DNA of 64,000 nucleotides from JAXDJH01 sp034663635 (GTDB taxonomy: Bacteria; Actinomycetota; CADDZG01; WHSQ01), in contig JAXDJH010000025.1 in NCBI GenBank assembly GCA_034663635.1, positions 52,484 to 116,483 on the forward strand, given 5' to 3'. Both the position numbers and the translations under genes were made by a program. Shown piece by piece: positions 8,616-17,519 of the stretch (positions within the stretch are counted from its first letter, which is position 1; every line of letters starts with the position of its first letter). The notes beneath the pieces were generated by a model. The model saw only the letters and a program-made list of their open reading frames with translations. It ran no database searches and was not told the DNA's origin.

Positions 8616-9800
8616 ATGCGGGTGGTCGTCTTGGGAGGGGCAGGCGCGATGGGAAGCGTCTGCGTGAAGGACCTCGTCGCCTCCGGGGTCGAAGAAGTCA
8701 TCGTCGCAGACCGGGCCAAGAGCCGGATCGATGCAGTGGTCCGCACGGCCGGAGGGTCGGCCTCGGGCGCGGAGGTGAACGCGGCCGATCACGAAGCTCT
8801 GGTCGCGCTCCTGCGAGGAGCCGACGTGGTGGCCAACTGCACGAACTACGACCTGAACCCCTCGGTGATGAAGGCTGCCGCCGCGGCGAAGACGAATTAT
8901 CTCGACCTTGGTGGGCTCTACCGCGGCACCCGCCGCCAGCTCGACCTCGCCCCCGAGATCGAGGACGCCGGGATCATCTGCCTCCTCGGTATGGGATCGA
9001 CGCCCGGCACGATGAATGTGATGGCGGCCGCCGCGGCCGAGCGACTCGACGAGATCCACGAGATCCATCTCCGTTGCGGCGGGATGGATCCTCAGCCATC
9101 CGCTGCCCCGTTACCGGCGCCCTACGCGATCGACACGATCCTCGACGAGTTCACGCTGCCGGCAGTAGTCGTCTCTCTCGGCGAGCTGAAGGAGATCCCC
9201 GCGGCCACCGAGGACGAAGCGTTTCCATTCGCAGACCCCGTCGGGATGCAGAACGCGATCGCAACGCTTCACAGCGAGCTTGCCACGATGCCGCGCACCT
9301 TCGGGGGCCGCGGCTTGAGCGAAGTGACTTTCAAGGTTGCTGTCGGAGACGACTTCATCTCGAAGTACAGACAGGTGACGCGCCTCGGGCTCGCCGATAC
9401 TTCTCCGATCGAGCTTGCCGACGGAACCCGGGTGATCCCTCGCGATGTGCTGAAAGCCAAAGCCCTCGCGCACCCACAGGAGTTCTCAGGGAAAGACGTC
9501 GAGTCTCTGGTGGTCGTGATGCGCGGCGCGAGGAATGGCTCACCGCTCGAGATCCGGGTCGAAGAGGTCAGCTTCCCCAACGACGATTACGAAGTCGGCG
9601 GAGCCGATGCGAACACCGGCATCCCACCGTCGATAGTCGCGCAGATGCTGGCGAACGGAGAGGTCAAGGGAGCGGGGGTCTTCGCGCCGGAAGAGGTGGT
9701 TCCGCACGAGCCTTACTTCGCCGCTCTCGCTCGGCGCGACATCCACGTCAAGGTCATCGAAGGTCCGATCGGATCTCAGCGATTGGGGGTGGGCGCATGA
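8616..9800 (+). CDS. Saccharopine dehydrogenase-like NAD(P) oxidoreductase
   Basis: 394 residues. The N-terminus VVVLGGAGAMGSV is a Rossmann dinucleotide-binding loop and the next 120 residues (NYLDLGGL, CLLGMGSTPGTMN) match the saccharopine dehydrogenase / lysine 6-dehydrogenase / carboxynorspermidine-reductase superfamily. The C-terminal half is the matching substrate domain. The stop codon overlaps the ATG of the following aminotransferase (ATGA), showing translational coupling. In this locus it could reduce or oxidise an imine formed from a diamine or lysine; the true reaction is not known. It is divergent from the PucR gene. Confidence 0.8.
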   Translation: MRVVVLGGAGAMGSVCVKDLVASGVEEVIVADRAKSRIDAVVRTAGGSASGAEVNAADHEALVALLRGADVVANCTNYDLNPSVMKAAAAAKTNYLDLGGLYRGTRRQLDLAPEIEDAGIICLLGMGSTPGTMNVMAAAAAERLDEIHEIHLRCGGMDPQPSAAPLPAPYAIDTILDEFTLPAVVVSLGELKEIPAATEDEAFPFADPVGMQNAIATLHSELATMPRTFGGRGLSEVTFKVAVGDDFISKYRQVTRLGLADTSPIELADGTRVIPRDVLKAKALAHPQEFSGKDVESLVVVMRGARNGSPLEIRVEEVSFPNDDYEVGGADANTGIPPSIVAQMLANGEVKGAGVFAPEEVVPHEPYFAALARRDIHVKVIEGPIGSQRLGVGA

Positions 9801-11155
9801 GCTCGAACGACGACTCGGCTCGAGATGTAGGCGCGGGTTACCCGGGCCCGATCTCGACGGAGCTTTTCAAGAGGCGAGAGGAGGCCGTGCCGCGAGGCGT
9901 CTTCAACACCACCACGATCTTCATTGCGGGAGGTGAAGGGGCGCGCGTTACGGACGTCGACGGCAACAGGTACATCGACCTGGCCGGTGGCCTGGGGGTT
10001 TTGAACGTGGGCCGCGGGAACGAGCGCGTCGTCCAGGCCGTGCACGATCAGGTCGACAAGTTCCTGCACGAATGTCAGCACGTAGCTCTCTCCGAGAACT
10101 ATGTGGAGCTAGCCGAGACCTTGAACCGCATCACCCCCGGCGACCATCCCAAGAAGACGATGCTCGCCAACTCGGGTGCCGAGGCGGTGGAGAACGCGGT
10201 GAAGATCTCGCGGTACTCGACCGAGCGGGATGGCGTGGTCGCCTTCAGCAACGCGTTTCATGGACGAACCTTGCTCGGCATGACGATGACCGCTAAGGAC
10301 ATGCCGTACCGGCACGGATTCGGTCCCTTCGCGCCCGAGGTTCATCGAGTCCCGTTCGCCTACTGCTACCGCTGTCCGTTCGGCCTCGAACACCCGAGCT
10401 GTGGGGTCGCATGCGCCGACTACGCGGCCGATGTGATCGATTCGCAGATCGGAACCGGCAACGTCGCGGCGATGGTCGTCGAGCCGGTCCAGGGTGAAGG
10501 TGGCTTCGTAGTCGCTCCCGACGACTACCTCCCGGCCCTCAAGCAGATCTGCTCGGAGCGAGACATCCTCTTCGTCGCCGATGAAGTGCAGTCCGGCATG
10601 GGACGAACGGGAAAGATGTTCGCCGTCGAGCACTACGGGGTTGTTCCGGACATCGTCGCTACGGCGAAGTCCCTCGGAGCGGGGATGCCTATATCGGCAG
10701 TCACGGGCCCGGCCGAAGTCATGGACGCCCCGCATGTCGGCGGACTCGGCGGCACCTACGGGGGGAACCCGGTCGCCTGCGCGGCCGCACTCGCAGTGAT
10801 CGCCGAACTCACCGAGACCGATCTCCTCGCCCGGGCCGAGGCCCAAGGCCGGATCATCAGGGCGAGGTTGAATCCGCTCGTCGACTCGCTGAACATCGTC
10901 GGAGAGGTCCGAGGCCTGGGCCCGATGGTCGGGATCGAGCTCGTCGTCGATGAGCGGACCAAAGAGCCCAACAAGCTCGCCGCTGCGGCGGTGGTCAAGC
11001 GCTGCCACGAAAGTGGCGTTCTCATCATGAAGGCAGGGACCTACGACAACGTGGTGAGGCTCCTTGCTCCCCTTGTGATCTCCGATGCGGACCTCCACGA
11101 GGGGCTCGACGTTCTTGTCGATGCCCTCGAAGAGGCGAATAAAGGAGCAAACTGA
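9797..11155 (+). CDS. gabT: Class III PLP aminotransferase, 4-aminobutyrate aminotransferase type
   Basis: 452 residues from ATG 9797, which overlaps the previous stop. It belongs to fold-type I, class III transaminases. The PLP-phosphate segment NSGAEAVENA, the cofactor Asp in VADEVQSGMGRTG and the Schiff-base Lys291 in TAKSLGAGMP are all present. Closest in pattern to GABA/2-oxoglutarate aminotransferases, which convert 4-aminobutyrate to succinate semialdehyde; related putrescine and ornithine aminotransferases cannot be fully excluded. A Cys-rich insertion (YCYRCPFGLEHPSCGVAC, about residues 190-207) is also common in actinobacterial GabT-like enzymes. It is followed by the first transporter gene 12 bases downstream. 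Confidence 0.85.
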   Translation: MSSNDDSARDVGAGYPGPISTELFKRREEAVPRGVFNTTTIFIAGGEGARVTDVDGNRYIDLAGGLGVLNVGRGNERVVQAVHDQVDKFLHECQHVALSENYVELAETLNRITPGDHPKKTMLANSGAEAVENAVKISRYSTERDGVVAFSNAFHGRTLLGMTMTAKDMPYRHGFGPFAPEVHRVPFAYCYRCPFGLEHPSCGVACADYAADVIDSQIGTGNVAAMVVEPVQGEGGFVVAPDDYLPALKQICSERDILFVADEVQSGMGRTGKMFAVEHYGVVPDIVATAKSLGAGMPISAVTGPAEVMDAPHVGGLGGTYGGNPVACAAALAVIAELTETDLLARAEAQGRIIRARLNPLVDSLNIVGEVRGLGPMVGIELVVDERTKEPNKLAAAAVVKRCHESGVLIMKAGTYDNVVRLLAPLVISDADLHEGLDVLVDALEEANKGAN

Positions 11156-11167
11156 GGCTTGCAGACT

Positions 11168-12229
11168 ATGGATGACTCGACCAAGACGGAGGTCTCGAGC
11201 AGGGGGGCCGCGGACGTCACGCTCGATGGCGTACGCAAGGTCTTCGGCGACGCCGTCGCGGTCGATGGCGTCGACCTCGAGATCATGCCCGGCGAGTTCT
11301 TCTCGCTCCTGGGACCCTCCGGGTCGGGCAAGACCACCTGCTTGCGGATGATCGCCGGATTCGAGGAGCCGACGAACGGCAAGATCCTCCTGCAGGGTCG
11401 TGACGTCACCGGACAACCTCCCTACCAGCGCGACGTGAACACGGTGTTCCAGGACTACGCACTTTTCCCCCACCTGACGGTTCGCGACAACGTCGAGTAC
11501 GGCTTGAAAGTGAAAGGCGTAGGCAAAGAGTCGCGCGCTAAGCGAACCGACGAAGCCCTTCGGATGGTGAGGCTCGAGGGCTTCGACAAACGCAAACCCC
11601 ACGCATTGTCCGGAGGCCAGCGGCAGCGTGTCGCTCTGGCGCGCGCGCTGGTCAACGAGCCCAGAGTCCTGCTGCTAGACGAGCCTCTGGGGGCGCTGGA
11701 CCTCAAATTGCGTCAAGAGATGCAGATCGAATTGAAAACGATCCAGCAACGCGTTGGACTCACCTTCATATACGTGACTCATGATCAAGAAGAAGCCCTC
11801 ACCATGAGCGACCGGCTCGCGGTTATGAACAAAGGGAAGATCGAACAGGTGGGAGCCCCCGCCGAGGTTTATGAACAGCCGGCCACGACTTTCGTCGCCG
11901 GATTCGTGGGCGTATCCAACCTGCTTTCCGGTGATGCTGCCAAGCGCATCACGGGCCGCGACGTAACGGTCACCGTTCGCCCGGAGAAGATCCACATGGT
12001 CGATGAGAGCGAACCGGCCCCGAGCGGATCGTGCACCGCTCTCGGGATCATCGGCCATGTCTCATACCTGGGCGCGGTTACGCGCTACGGAGTCGACCTC
12101 GACGAAGGAGGGCGACTCGTCGTCCTGGCCCAGAACCAATCCGTTTCTTCCGAAGGGGTCGCATCGAGCAAAGATCGACGGGTGCGTCTTTGGTGGGACG
12201 CGTCACACAATCGTCCTGTGGGTGAGTGA
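11168..12229 (+). CDS. potA: Polyamine-type ABC importer ATPase, system 1 (PotA-like)
   Basis: 353 residues from ATG 11168 (TTG 11159 in frame is an alternative). Walker A GPSGSGKTT, Q-loop VFQDYALFPH, signature LSGGQRQR, Walker B LLLDEP and the H-loop THDQEEA are intact, so the ATPase should be active. A C-terminal TOBE-type domain (about residues 235-350) is present as in PotA. It energises the importer encoded by the next three genes. The protein is about 55% similar by eye to the second ATPase at 15211, showing an old tandem duplication. Confidence 0.9.
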   Translation: MDDSTKTEVSSRGAADVTLDGVRKVFGDAVAVDGVDLEIMPGEFFSLLGPSGSGKTTCLRMIAGFEEPTNGKILLQGRDVTGQPPYQRDVNTVFQDYALFPHLTVRDNVEYGLKVKGVGKESRAKRTDEALRMVRLEGFDKRKPHALSGGQRQRVALARALVNEPRVLLLDEPLGALDLKLRQEMQIELKTIQQRVGLTFIYVTHDQEEALTMSDRLAVMNKGKIEQVGAPAEVYEQPATTFVAGFVGVSNLLSGDAAKRITGRDVTVTVRPEKIHMVDESEPAPSGSCTALGIIGHVSYLGAVTRYGVDLDEGGRLVVLAQNQSVSSEGVASSKDRRVRLWWDASHNRPVGE

Positions 12230-12230
12230 A

Positions 12231-12250
12231 AAGAGATCGAGCGATCTCTT
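12231..12250 (+). promoter_or_regulatory. Intercistronic stem-loop ahead of the substrate-binding protein gene
   Basis: AAGAGATCG and CGATCTCTT form a perfect inverted repeat two bases apart; as RNA an 8-bp stem with a GAGC loop. It begins just after the ATPase stop codon and ends shortly before the AGGAG of the binding-protein gene. Such hairpins often adjust relative expression by stabilising the transcript of the abundant binding protein. No U-tract follows, so it is not a standard terminator. Confidence 0.55.
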
Positions 12251-12267
12251 AGAGAGAGGAGAGAGCG

Positions 12268-13485
12268 TTGATAAGGGGGAGGCTCTTCGCGGTCCTTACC
12301 GCGATCATGTTGGTCGCCGCAGCGTGCGGCGGTGGGGATGACACAACGGGTTCCAACAACGGCACCGGTGGAGATACGGGTGGCGACACGTCCAGTCTTC
12401 CCACCGAGATCGGGCCGGGCGAGGGTGCTCTGAACCTGATCGCGTGGGTTGGGTATGTCGAGGACGGCTCGAACGACCCGAATTACGACTGGGTCACGCC
12501 GTTCGAGAAGGACACCGGCTGCAAGGTCAAGGTCAAGTACGGCGACACTTCCGACGAGATGGTGCAACTGATGCGTCAAGGCGGTGGCACGGTCTACGAC
12601 GGCGTTTCAGCGTCGGGCGACGCGTCGGTTCGACTGATCGCCGGCGGGGACGTTCAAGAGATCAACACCGACCTCATCCCGACCTACGGCGACGTGATGT
12701 CGTCGCTCCAGGAGCCCGGGCACAACACGATCGACGGGAAGCATTACGGCGTCCCCTACCTCTGGGGGCCGAACGTCCTCATGTACCGGACGGACGTAGT
12801 CAAGGAAGCGCCCACGAGTTGGGAGCCCGTCTTCAGCGGGGACTCTCCTTACGCGGGGCAGGTGACCGCGTATGACAGCCCGATCTACATCGCTGATGCG
12901 GCCCTCTACCTGAAGGCGCACAACCCGGATCTGGGCATCACCGATCCTTACGAATTGACCCAGGACCAGTTCGACGCCGCGATCGACCTACTGAAGGAGC
13001 AGAACGGGGTTATCGGCAAGTACTGGGTCGGTTACGCGGACGAGATCGACGGATTCGCCGCGGGCGACATGGCGATCGGGACGTCGTGGCCCTACCAGGT
13101 CAACGTTCTGCAGGGCGAGAAGGAGCCCGTCGAGGCCGTCGTTCCGGACGAGGGCGTTACGGGTTGGGCCGACACCTGGATGATGTCGTCGAACGCTCCC
13201 CACCCCAACTGCATGTACGAGTGGATGAAGTGGACGATGGAACCGGATGTCCAAGCCGAGGTCGGCGGTTGGTTCGGGGGCACGCCGAGCCTGACCACCG
13301 CTTGTGACGCGCTCAAAGATCAGTTCGGCAAGGCGGCAGACACCACGTACCACTGTGGCGACGACGCGTTCTTGTCAGAGATCGCTCTGTGGAAGACGCC
13401 GGTGCCCGACTGTGGCGACGACCGCGGCGAGACCTGTATCGACTACTCCGAGTGGACCCGCGCTTGGACGGAGGTGAAGGGATAG
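12268..13485 (+). CDS. potD: Polyamine ABC importer substrate-binding lipoprotein, system 1 (PotD-like)
   Basis: 405 residues from TTG 12268 with AGGAG 8 bases upstream. The N-terminus is a short lipoprotein signal with lipobox LVAAAC (Cys20), followed by a Gly/Thr/Asp-rich linker (residues 21-45). The rest is a type II periplasmic binding fold of the spermidine/putrescine group (INTDLIPTYGD, YGVPYLWGPNVLMYRTD). It should be anchored outside the membrane and hand its ligand to the adjacent permeases. Polyamine specificity is inferred from family and neighbours. Its end overlaps the likely start of the next gene. Confidence 0.88.
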   Translation: MIRGRLFAVLTAIMLVAAACGGGDDTTGSNNGTGGDTGGDTSSLPTEIGPGEGALNLIAWVGYVEDGSNDPNYDWVTPFEKDTGCKVKVKYGDTSDEMVQLMRQGGGTVYDGVSASGDASVRLIAGGDVQEINTDLIPTYGDVMSSLQEPGHNTIDGKHYGVPYLWGPNVLMYRTDVVKEAPTSWEPVFSGDSPYAGQVTAYDSPIYIADAALYLKAHNPDLGITDPYELTQDQFDAAIDLLKEQNGVIGKYWVGYADEIDGFAAGDMAIGTSWPYQVNVLQGEKEPVEAVVPDEGVTGWADTWMMSSNAPHPNCMYEWMKWTMEPDVQAEVGGWFGGTPSLTTACDALKDQFGKAADTTYHCGDDAFLSEIALWKTPVPDCGDDRGETCIDYSEWTRAWTEVKG

Positions 13486-14384
13486 CCGAACCGGCAGCGG
13501 CCGAGCGGGAGATAAGCCCGCTCGGCCGCATCTCCGCTTTCTTCCACCGCCACAAGGGGGCCAAGCTCGCGCTCCTGCTGGGTCCCCCTTTGGGCTGGAT
13601 GCTTGTCGTCTATCTCGGCGCGCTCAGTCTGCTTTTCCTCTCGGCGTTCTGGAGCCAGAACCCGCTGACCGCAGAGATCGAGCGGGTTTGGACGCTCAAC
13701 AACTTCAAAGATCTCGTCGGCAACGACGTCTATCGAACGATCGCCCTCCGGACGGTAGGGGTGGCGGCCGCGGTGACGATCGCTGATCTCATCCTCGCTT
13801 TCCCCCTCGCCTACTACGCCCAGCGCATAGCCAGGCCGCGCGTTAGGACCCTCTTGCTCCTGTCGGTGGTCCTTCCGCTGTGGTCGAGCTATCTAGTTCG
13901 CGTGTACGCGTGGCGCGTCATCCTGTCGGGCAACGGGATCTTGAACTGGACGCTTGCGAAGCTCCACCTGGGACAGCTTGAGATCGGCTATTCGACTTGG
14001 GCGATCTGGCTGACATTCACTTATCTATGGCTGCCGTTCGTGGTGCTGCCCATATACGCGTCGCTCGAACGGGTCTCAGGATCCTTCTTCGAGGCGTCGG
14101 CCGACCTTGGTGCCACGTGGTTGACGACGCTGCGCCGAGTCGTTATCCCCATGGCGATGCCCGGCATCGTCGCGGGGTCGATCTTCTCGTTCTCCTTGAC
14201 TCTGGGCGACTACATCGCTCCCCAACTGGTCGGGAACACTCAGTTCATCGGCAATGTCGTTTACCAAAGCGTCGGGATCGCCAACGACATCCCGTTCGCG
14301 GCCGCTTTCGCGCTCGTGCCTGTCGCCATCATGGGTCTCTACCTTTGGGGAGCTCGCCGGCTCGGCGCGTTCGAAGCATTATGA
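13464..14384 (+). CDS. potB: Polyamine ABC importer permease, system 1 (PotB-like)
   Basis: About 306 residues. Six predicted membrane segments begin near LALLLGPPLGWMLVVYLGALS, and the EAA loop (EASADLGATWLTTLRRVVIPMAMPGI) that docks on the ATPase is intact. The start is uncertain: GTG 13452 and TTG 13464 lie inside the preceding gene without a good ribosome site, whereas GGAGG at 13470-13474 has ideal spacing to an ATA codon at 13482. TTG 13464 is given as a compromise. The stop overlaps the ATG of the next permease gene. Confidence 0.87.
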   Translation: MDGGEGIAEPAAAEREISPLGRISAFFHRHKGAKLALLLGPPLGWMLVVYLGALSLLFLSAFWSQNPLTAEIERVWTLNNFKDLVGNDVYRTIALRTVGVAAAVTIADLILAFPLAYYAQRIARPRVRTLLLLSVVLPLWSSYLVRVYAWRVILSGNGILNWTLAKLHLGQLEIGYSTWAIWLTFTYLWLPFVVLPIYASLERVSGSFFEASADLGATWLTTLRRVVIPMAMPGIVAGSIFSFSLTLGDYIAPQLVGNTQFIGNVVYQSVGIANDIPFAAAFALVPVAIMGLYLWGARRLGAFEAL

Positions 14385-15214
14385 GCACCACGAATCTGGA
14401 ACCGCGTGGCGTGCGGATCGGGATGCGGATCGCGTCCATATTCGTACTCGCGTTCCTCTACATCCCCCTCCTCGTCATCTTCCTGTACGCGTTCAATTCC
14501 TCGGTGGCTCAGTCCTGGCCACTACACGGCTTTTCACTGAAGTGGTTCGGCGTCGCCTGGAACAACGACGATGTCCGAAGCGCTCTCCTCAATTCCATCA
14601 AGGCCGGCCTGGGCGCGACCGTGATCGCATTGAGCCTCGGATCACTCGCCGCGTTCGCGGTCCACAGATTCAATTTCTTCGGTCGGCAAACGGTTTCTTT
14701 CCTTCTCGTACTACCGATCGCCCTTCCGGGCATCGTGACCGGCATGGCCCTCAACTCGGCTATCAACTTCGGCGGGACCATCTTCGGCCTGCACTTCTCG
14801 TTATTCACGATCATCGTGGGACACGCGACTTTCTGCATCGTGGTCGTCTACAACAACGTCATAGCGAGGCTGAGACGTACTCCGACGTCGCTGACCGAAG
14901 CCTCGATGGACCTCGGGGCGAACGGCTGGCAGACGTTTCGCAACGTGACGTTCCCGAGCCTGGCAACAGCTCTCGTCGCCGGAGCACTGCTCGCGTTCGC
15001 CCTGTCCTTCGACGAGATAGTGGTGACAAACTTCACATCCGGCACCGAGACCACCCTTCCGAAGTGGATCTACAACAACCTCCGATTGCCCAACTTCCGC
15101 CCACAGGTCAATGTTGTGGCTATGGTCGTCGTGCTGATGAGCTTCATCCCGGTCTACATAGCTCAACGCTTGAGCGAAACTGCAGGGATCTTTGAGAGGG
15201 GCGAAGGAAGATGA
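14381..15214 (+). CDS. potC: Polyamine ABC importer permease, system 1 (PotC-like)
   Basis: 277 residues with about six membrane segments and the EAA loop EASMDLGANGWQTFRNVTFPSL. Sequence pattern (FLYIPLLVIFLYAFNSS near the N-terminus, GTETTLPKWIYNNLR near the end) is that of PotC. Start ATG 14381 overlaps the PotB stop by 4 bases and its own stop overlaps the ATG of the next ATPase, so the two importers are translationally chained. Confidence 0.9.
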   Translation: MSTTNLEPRGVRIGMRIASIFVLAFLYIPLLVIFLYAFNSSVAQSWPLHGFSLKWFGVAWNNDDVRSALLNSIKAGLGATVIALSLGSLAAFAVHRFNFFGRQTVSFLLVLPIALPGIVTGMALNSAINFGGTIFGLHFSLFTIIVGHATFCIVVVYNNVIARLRRTPTSLTEASMDLGANGWQTFRNVTFPSLATALVAGALLAFALSFDEIVVTNFTSGTETTLPKWIYNNLRLPNFRPQVNVVAMVVVLMSFIPVYIAQRLSETAGIFERGEGR

Positions 15215-16314
15215 GCGACGTCCGCCTTGAACAGATCTCCAAGGCCTTCAAGGAAACCGTCGCGGTCGACAACATCAGCCTTTTGATCGAGGAAGGCGAG
15301 TTCTTCTCGCTCTTGGGGCCATCCGGTTGTGGCAAGACGACCACGCTGAGGATGATCGGGGGCTTCGAGGAACCGACGTCCGGAACTATCTACCTCGGGG
15401 GCGACGACGTCACCGGCCTCCCGCCCTACAAGCGAGACGTCAATACCGTCTTTCAGTCATACGCCTTGTTCCCGCATCTCGATGTCTTCGAGAACGTCGC
15501 TTATGGATTGAAGCGCAAAAAGGTTTCGGGGGCCGAGATCAAGACGCGCGTCGACGAGATGTTGGAGCTCGTGGACCTGCCCGGATACAGCGCCCGGCGC
15601 ACGACCCAGCTCTCCGGCGGTCAGCAGCAGAGGGTCGCCCTCGCGCGGGCTCTGGTCAACCGGCCCCAGGTCCTTCTCCTGGACGAACCGCTCGGCGCCC
15701 TCGACCTGAAGCTGCGAAAGCAGATGCAACTCGAGCTCAAGCGCATCCAGAAGGACGTCGGCATCACCTTCATCTACGTGACTCACGATCAAGAAGAAGC
15801 CATGACCATGTCCGACCGGATCGCCGTCATGAGCGCGGGCCAGATGGAGCAGGTGGGAGCACCCCAGGACGTCTACGAGTTGCCGGCGACTGAATTCGTC
15901 GCGGGGTTCCTCGGAGCTTCGAACCTGCTCGACGGCCGGATCGAGAGCGTCGATGGTCCGACCGCCAAGGTCAAACTCACGAGCGGAGCTGTGGTCCTTC
16001 TCCCGGCCAAGCGCGCTCCCGATTCGAAGCAGGTCCGGGTCGGCGTTAGGCCGGAGAAGCTCTCGATATCGACCAACGGTGGACCCACCGATGGTTCGAA
16101 CTCGATCGAAGCGACCATCCGGATGTCGACCTACACCGGAGTGTCCACTTCGTATGAGTGCGTCACCGATGACGGGGCCACGGTGGTCGTGTATGTCCAG
16201 AACTTGGACGCGTCTCCGGCCCCCGTAGGGGCCGGGCAGCGCGTCACGTTGTCGTGGAGTCCCGAGCACACCTTCGCAGTCGAACCGGGAACCTTGAAAG
16301 GAGCACCGGAATGA
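15211..16314 (+). CDS. potA: Polyamine-type ABC importer ATPase, system 2 (PotA-like)
   Basis: 367 residues. Walker A GPSGCGKTT, Q-loop VFQSYALFPH, signature LSGGQQQR, Walker B LLLDEP and THDQEEA are intact; a TOBE domain occupies about residues 235-360. It is paralogous to the ATPase at 11168; a stretch around 15773-15798 is almost identical at the DNA level (TGACTCA-GATCAAGAAGAAGCC). It starts the second A-D-B-C set and probably pairs with the permeases at 17520-19189, although one ATPase could serve both. Confidence 0.9.
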   Translation: MSDVRLEQISKAFKETVAVDNISLLIEEGEFFSLLGPSGCGKTTTLRMIGGFEEPTSGTIYLGGDDVTGLPPYKRDVNTVFQSYALFPHLDVFENVAYGLKRKKVSGAEIKTRVDEMLELVDLPGYSARRTTQLSGGQQQRVALARALVNRPQVLLLDEPLGALDLKLRKQMQLELKRIQKDVGITFIYVTHDQEEAMTMSDRIAVMSAGQMEQVGAPQDVYELPATEFVAGFLGASNLLDGRIESVDGPTAKVKLTSGAVVLLPAKRAPDSKQVRVGVRPEKLSISTNGGPTDGSNSIEATIRMSTYTGVSTSYECVTDDGATVVVYVQNLDASPAPVGAGQRVTLSWSPEHTFAVEPGTLKGAPE

Positions 16315-17516
16315 ACGATCGCATCCGAATGCAGGACATAAGCAGACGCGAGATGTTGCGACGGATGGGGATCGGCGTAGGGGCGCTGTCGACCACCGCC
16401 TTGCTCGCCGCGTGTGGGGTCTCTGGGCAAGCCGACAAGCCCACACCCTCGGGATCGGATGGTGGAGGCCTTGCGGGACAGGACCCCGCCGGACAACTCG
16501 ACTTCGCGAACTGGCCGCTCTACATCGACAGAGCCCAGGGGCGTCGTCCGACCCTCGAAGACTTCACGAAGGAAACGGGGATCGAGGTCTCCTACAAAGA
16601 GGTGATCGACGACAACGAGAGCTTCTTCGGGACGATCCGTGAGCCTCTGGCAAACGGACAGTCGAGTGGGTGGGACATCATCGTGATGACGGACTGGATG
16701 ATCGCGAAGATGAACCGCCTCGGATACCTCGAGGAGCTCGACCACGATCTGCTCGGCAACTTCGCGGCGAACGCCGGGGAGATCTACAAGAACCCGACCT
16801 ACGACGCGAACAATGCGCACAGCATCCCGTGGCAATCGGGCATCACGGGGATCGGATACAACCCAAAGCTGACCGGGCGCGAGATCACCAGCATGAACGA
16901 CCTCTTCGACCCCGCCTTCAAGGGCAAGGTAGGGATGTTCACAGAGATGCGCGACTCGATGAGCTTCGCTCTACTGAAGAACGGCATCCATCCACAAGAT
17001 GCAACGCCGGAAGACGTGGACGCCGCCGCCGCGGCTCTTCTCAAGCAACGAGACGACGGCATCGTGCGCGACTACTACGGCAACTCGTACGCGGACGCTC
17101 TCCTGCGCGAGGACCTCTGGATCACGATGGCGTGGTCCGGCGACGTCTTCCAGCTCCAGCTCGACAAACCGGATCTCAAGTTTGTGGTACCCGACGAAGG
17201 AGCGATCCTGTGGGTCGACAACATGGCCATCCCCAAGGGGGCCGAGCACCCTGTCGACGCCCATATGTTCATGGATTACGTGTACCAGCCGGAAGTCGCA
17301 GCACAGATCACTGCATGGGTTAACTACATCTGTCCTGTGCCGGCCGCCAGAGACATCCTCGCGAGTTCCGACGACAAGTTCACGCAAACGGTCGCGGAGA
17401 GCCCTCTCGTCTTCACAACGCCGGACATGGAGTCGAAGCTCTACCACTACAAAGATCTAGACGAGGACGAAGAGCAGACCTGGAACGACCTGTTCAACCA
17501 GGTGATCCAGGGCTAA
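16311..17516 (+). CDS. potD: Polyamine ABC importer substrate-binding lipoprotein, system 2 (PotD-like), Tat-like signal
   Basis: 401 residues from ATG 16311, overlapping the ATPase stop by 4 bases. The N-terminus contains twin arginines (SRREMLRRMG) ahead of a hydrophobic run and a lipobox LLAAC, suggesting a Tat-exported lipoprotein, in contrast to the Sec-type signal of the first binding protein. The mature part (DFANWPLYIDRAQG, VMTDWMIAKMNRLGYLEELD) is typical of PotD/PotF spermidine-putrescine receptors. The two receptors are divergent, so they may bind different amines. Confidence 0.9.
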   Translation: MNDRIRMQDISRREMLRRMGIGVGALSTTALLAACGVSGQADKPTPSGSDGGGLAGQDPAGQLDFANWPLYIDRAQGRRPTLEDFTKETGIEVSYKEVIDDNESFFGTIREPLANGQSSGWDIIVMTDWMIAKMNRLGYLEELDHDLLGNFAANAGEIYKNPTYDANNAHSIPWQSGITGIGYNPKLTGREITSMNDLFDPAFKGKVGMFTEMRDSMSFALLKNGIHPQDATPEDVDAAAAALLKQRDDGIVRDYYGNSYADALLREDLWITMAWSGDVFQLQLDKPDLKFVVPDEGAILWVDNMAIPKGAEHPVDAHMFMDYVYQPEVAAQITAWVNYICPVPAARDILASSDDKFTQTVAESPLVFTTPDMESKLYHYKDLDEDEEQTWNDLFNQVIQG

Positions 17517-17519
17517 CCC

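Noticed and set aside
10109..11602. Long minus-strand frame opposite the GABA aminotransferase and ATPase genes
   Set aside because: The plus-strand genes have full PLP and Walker motifs; the antisense frame has none and is explained by high GC content.
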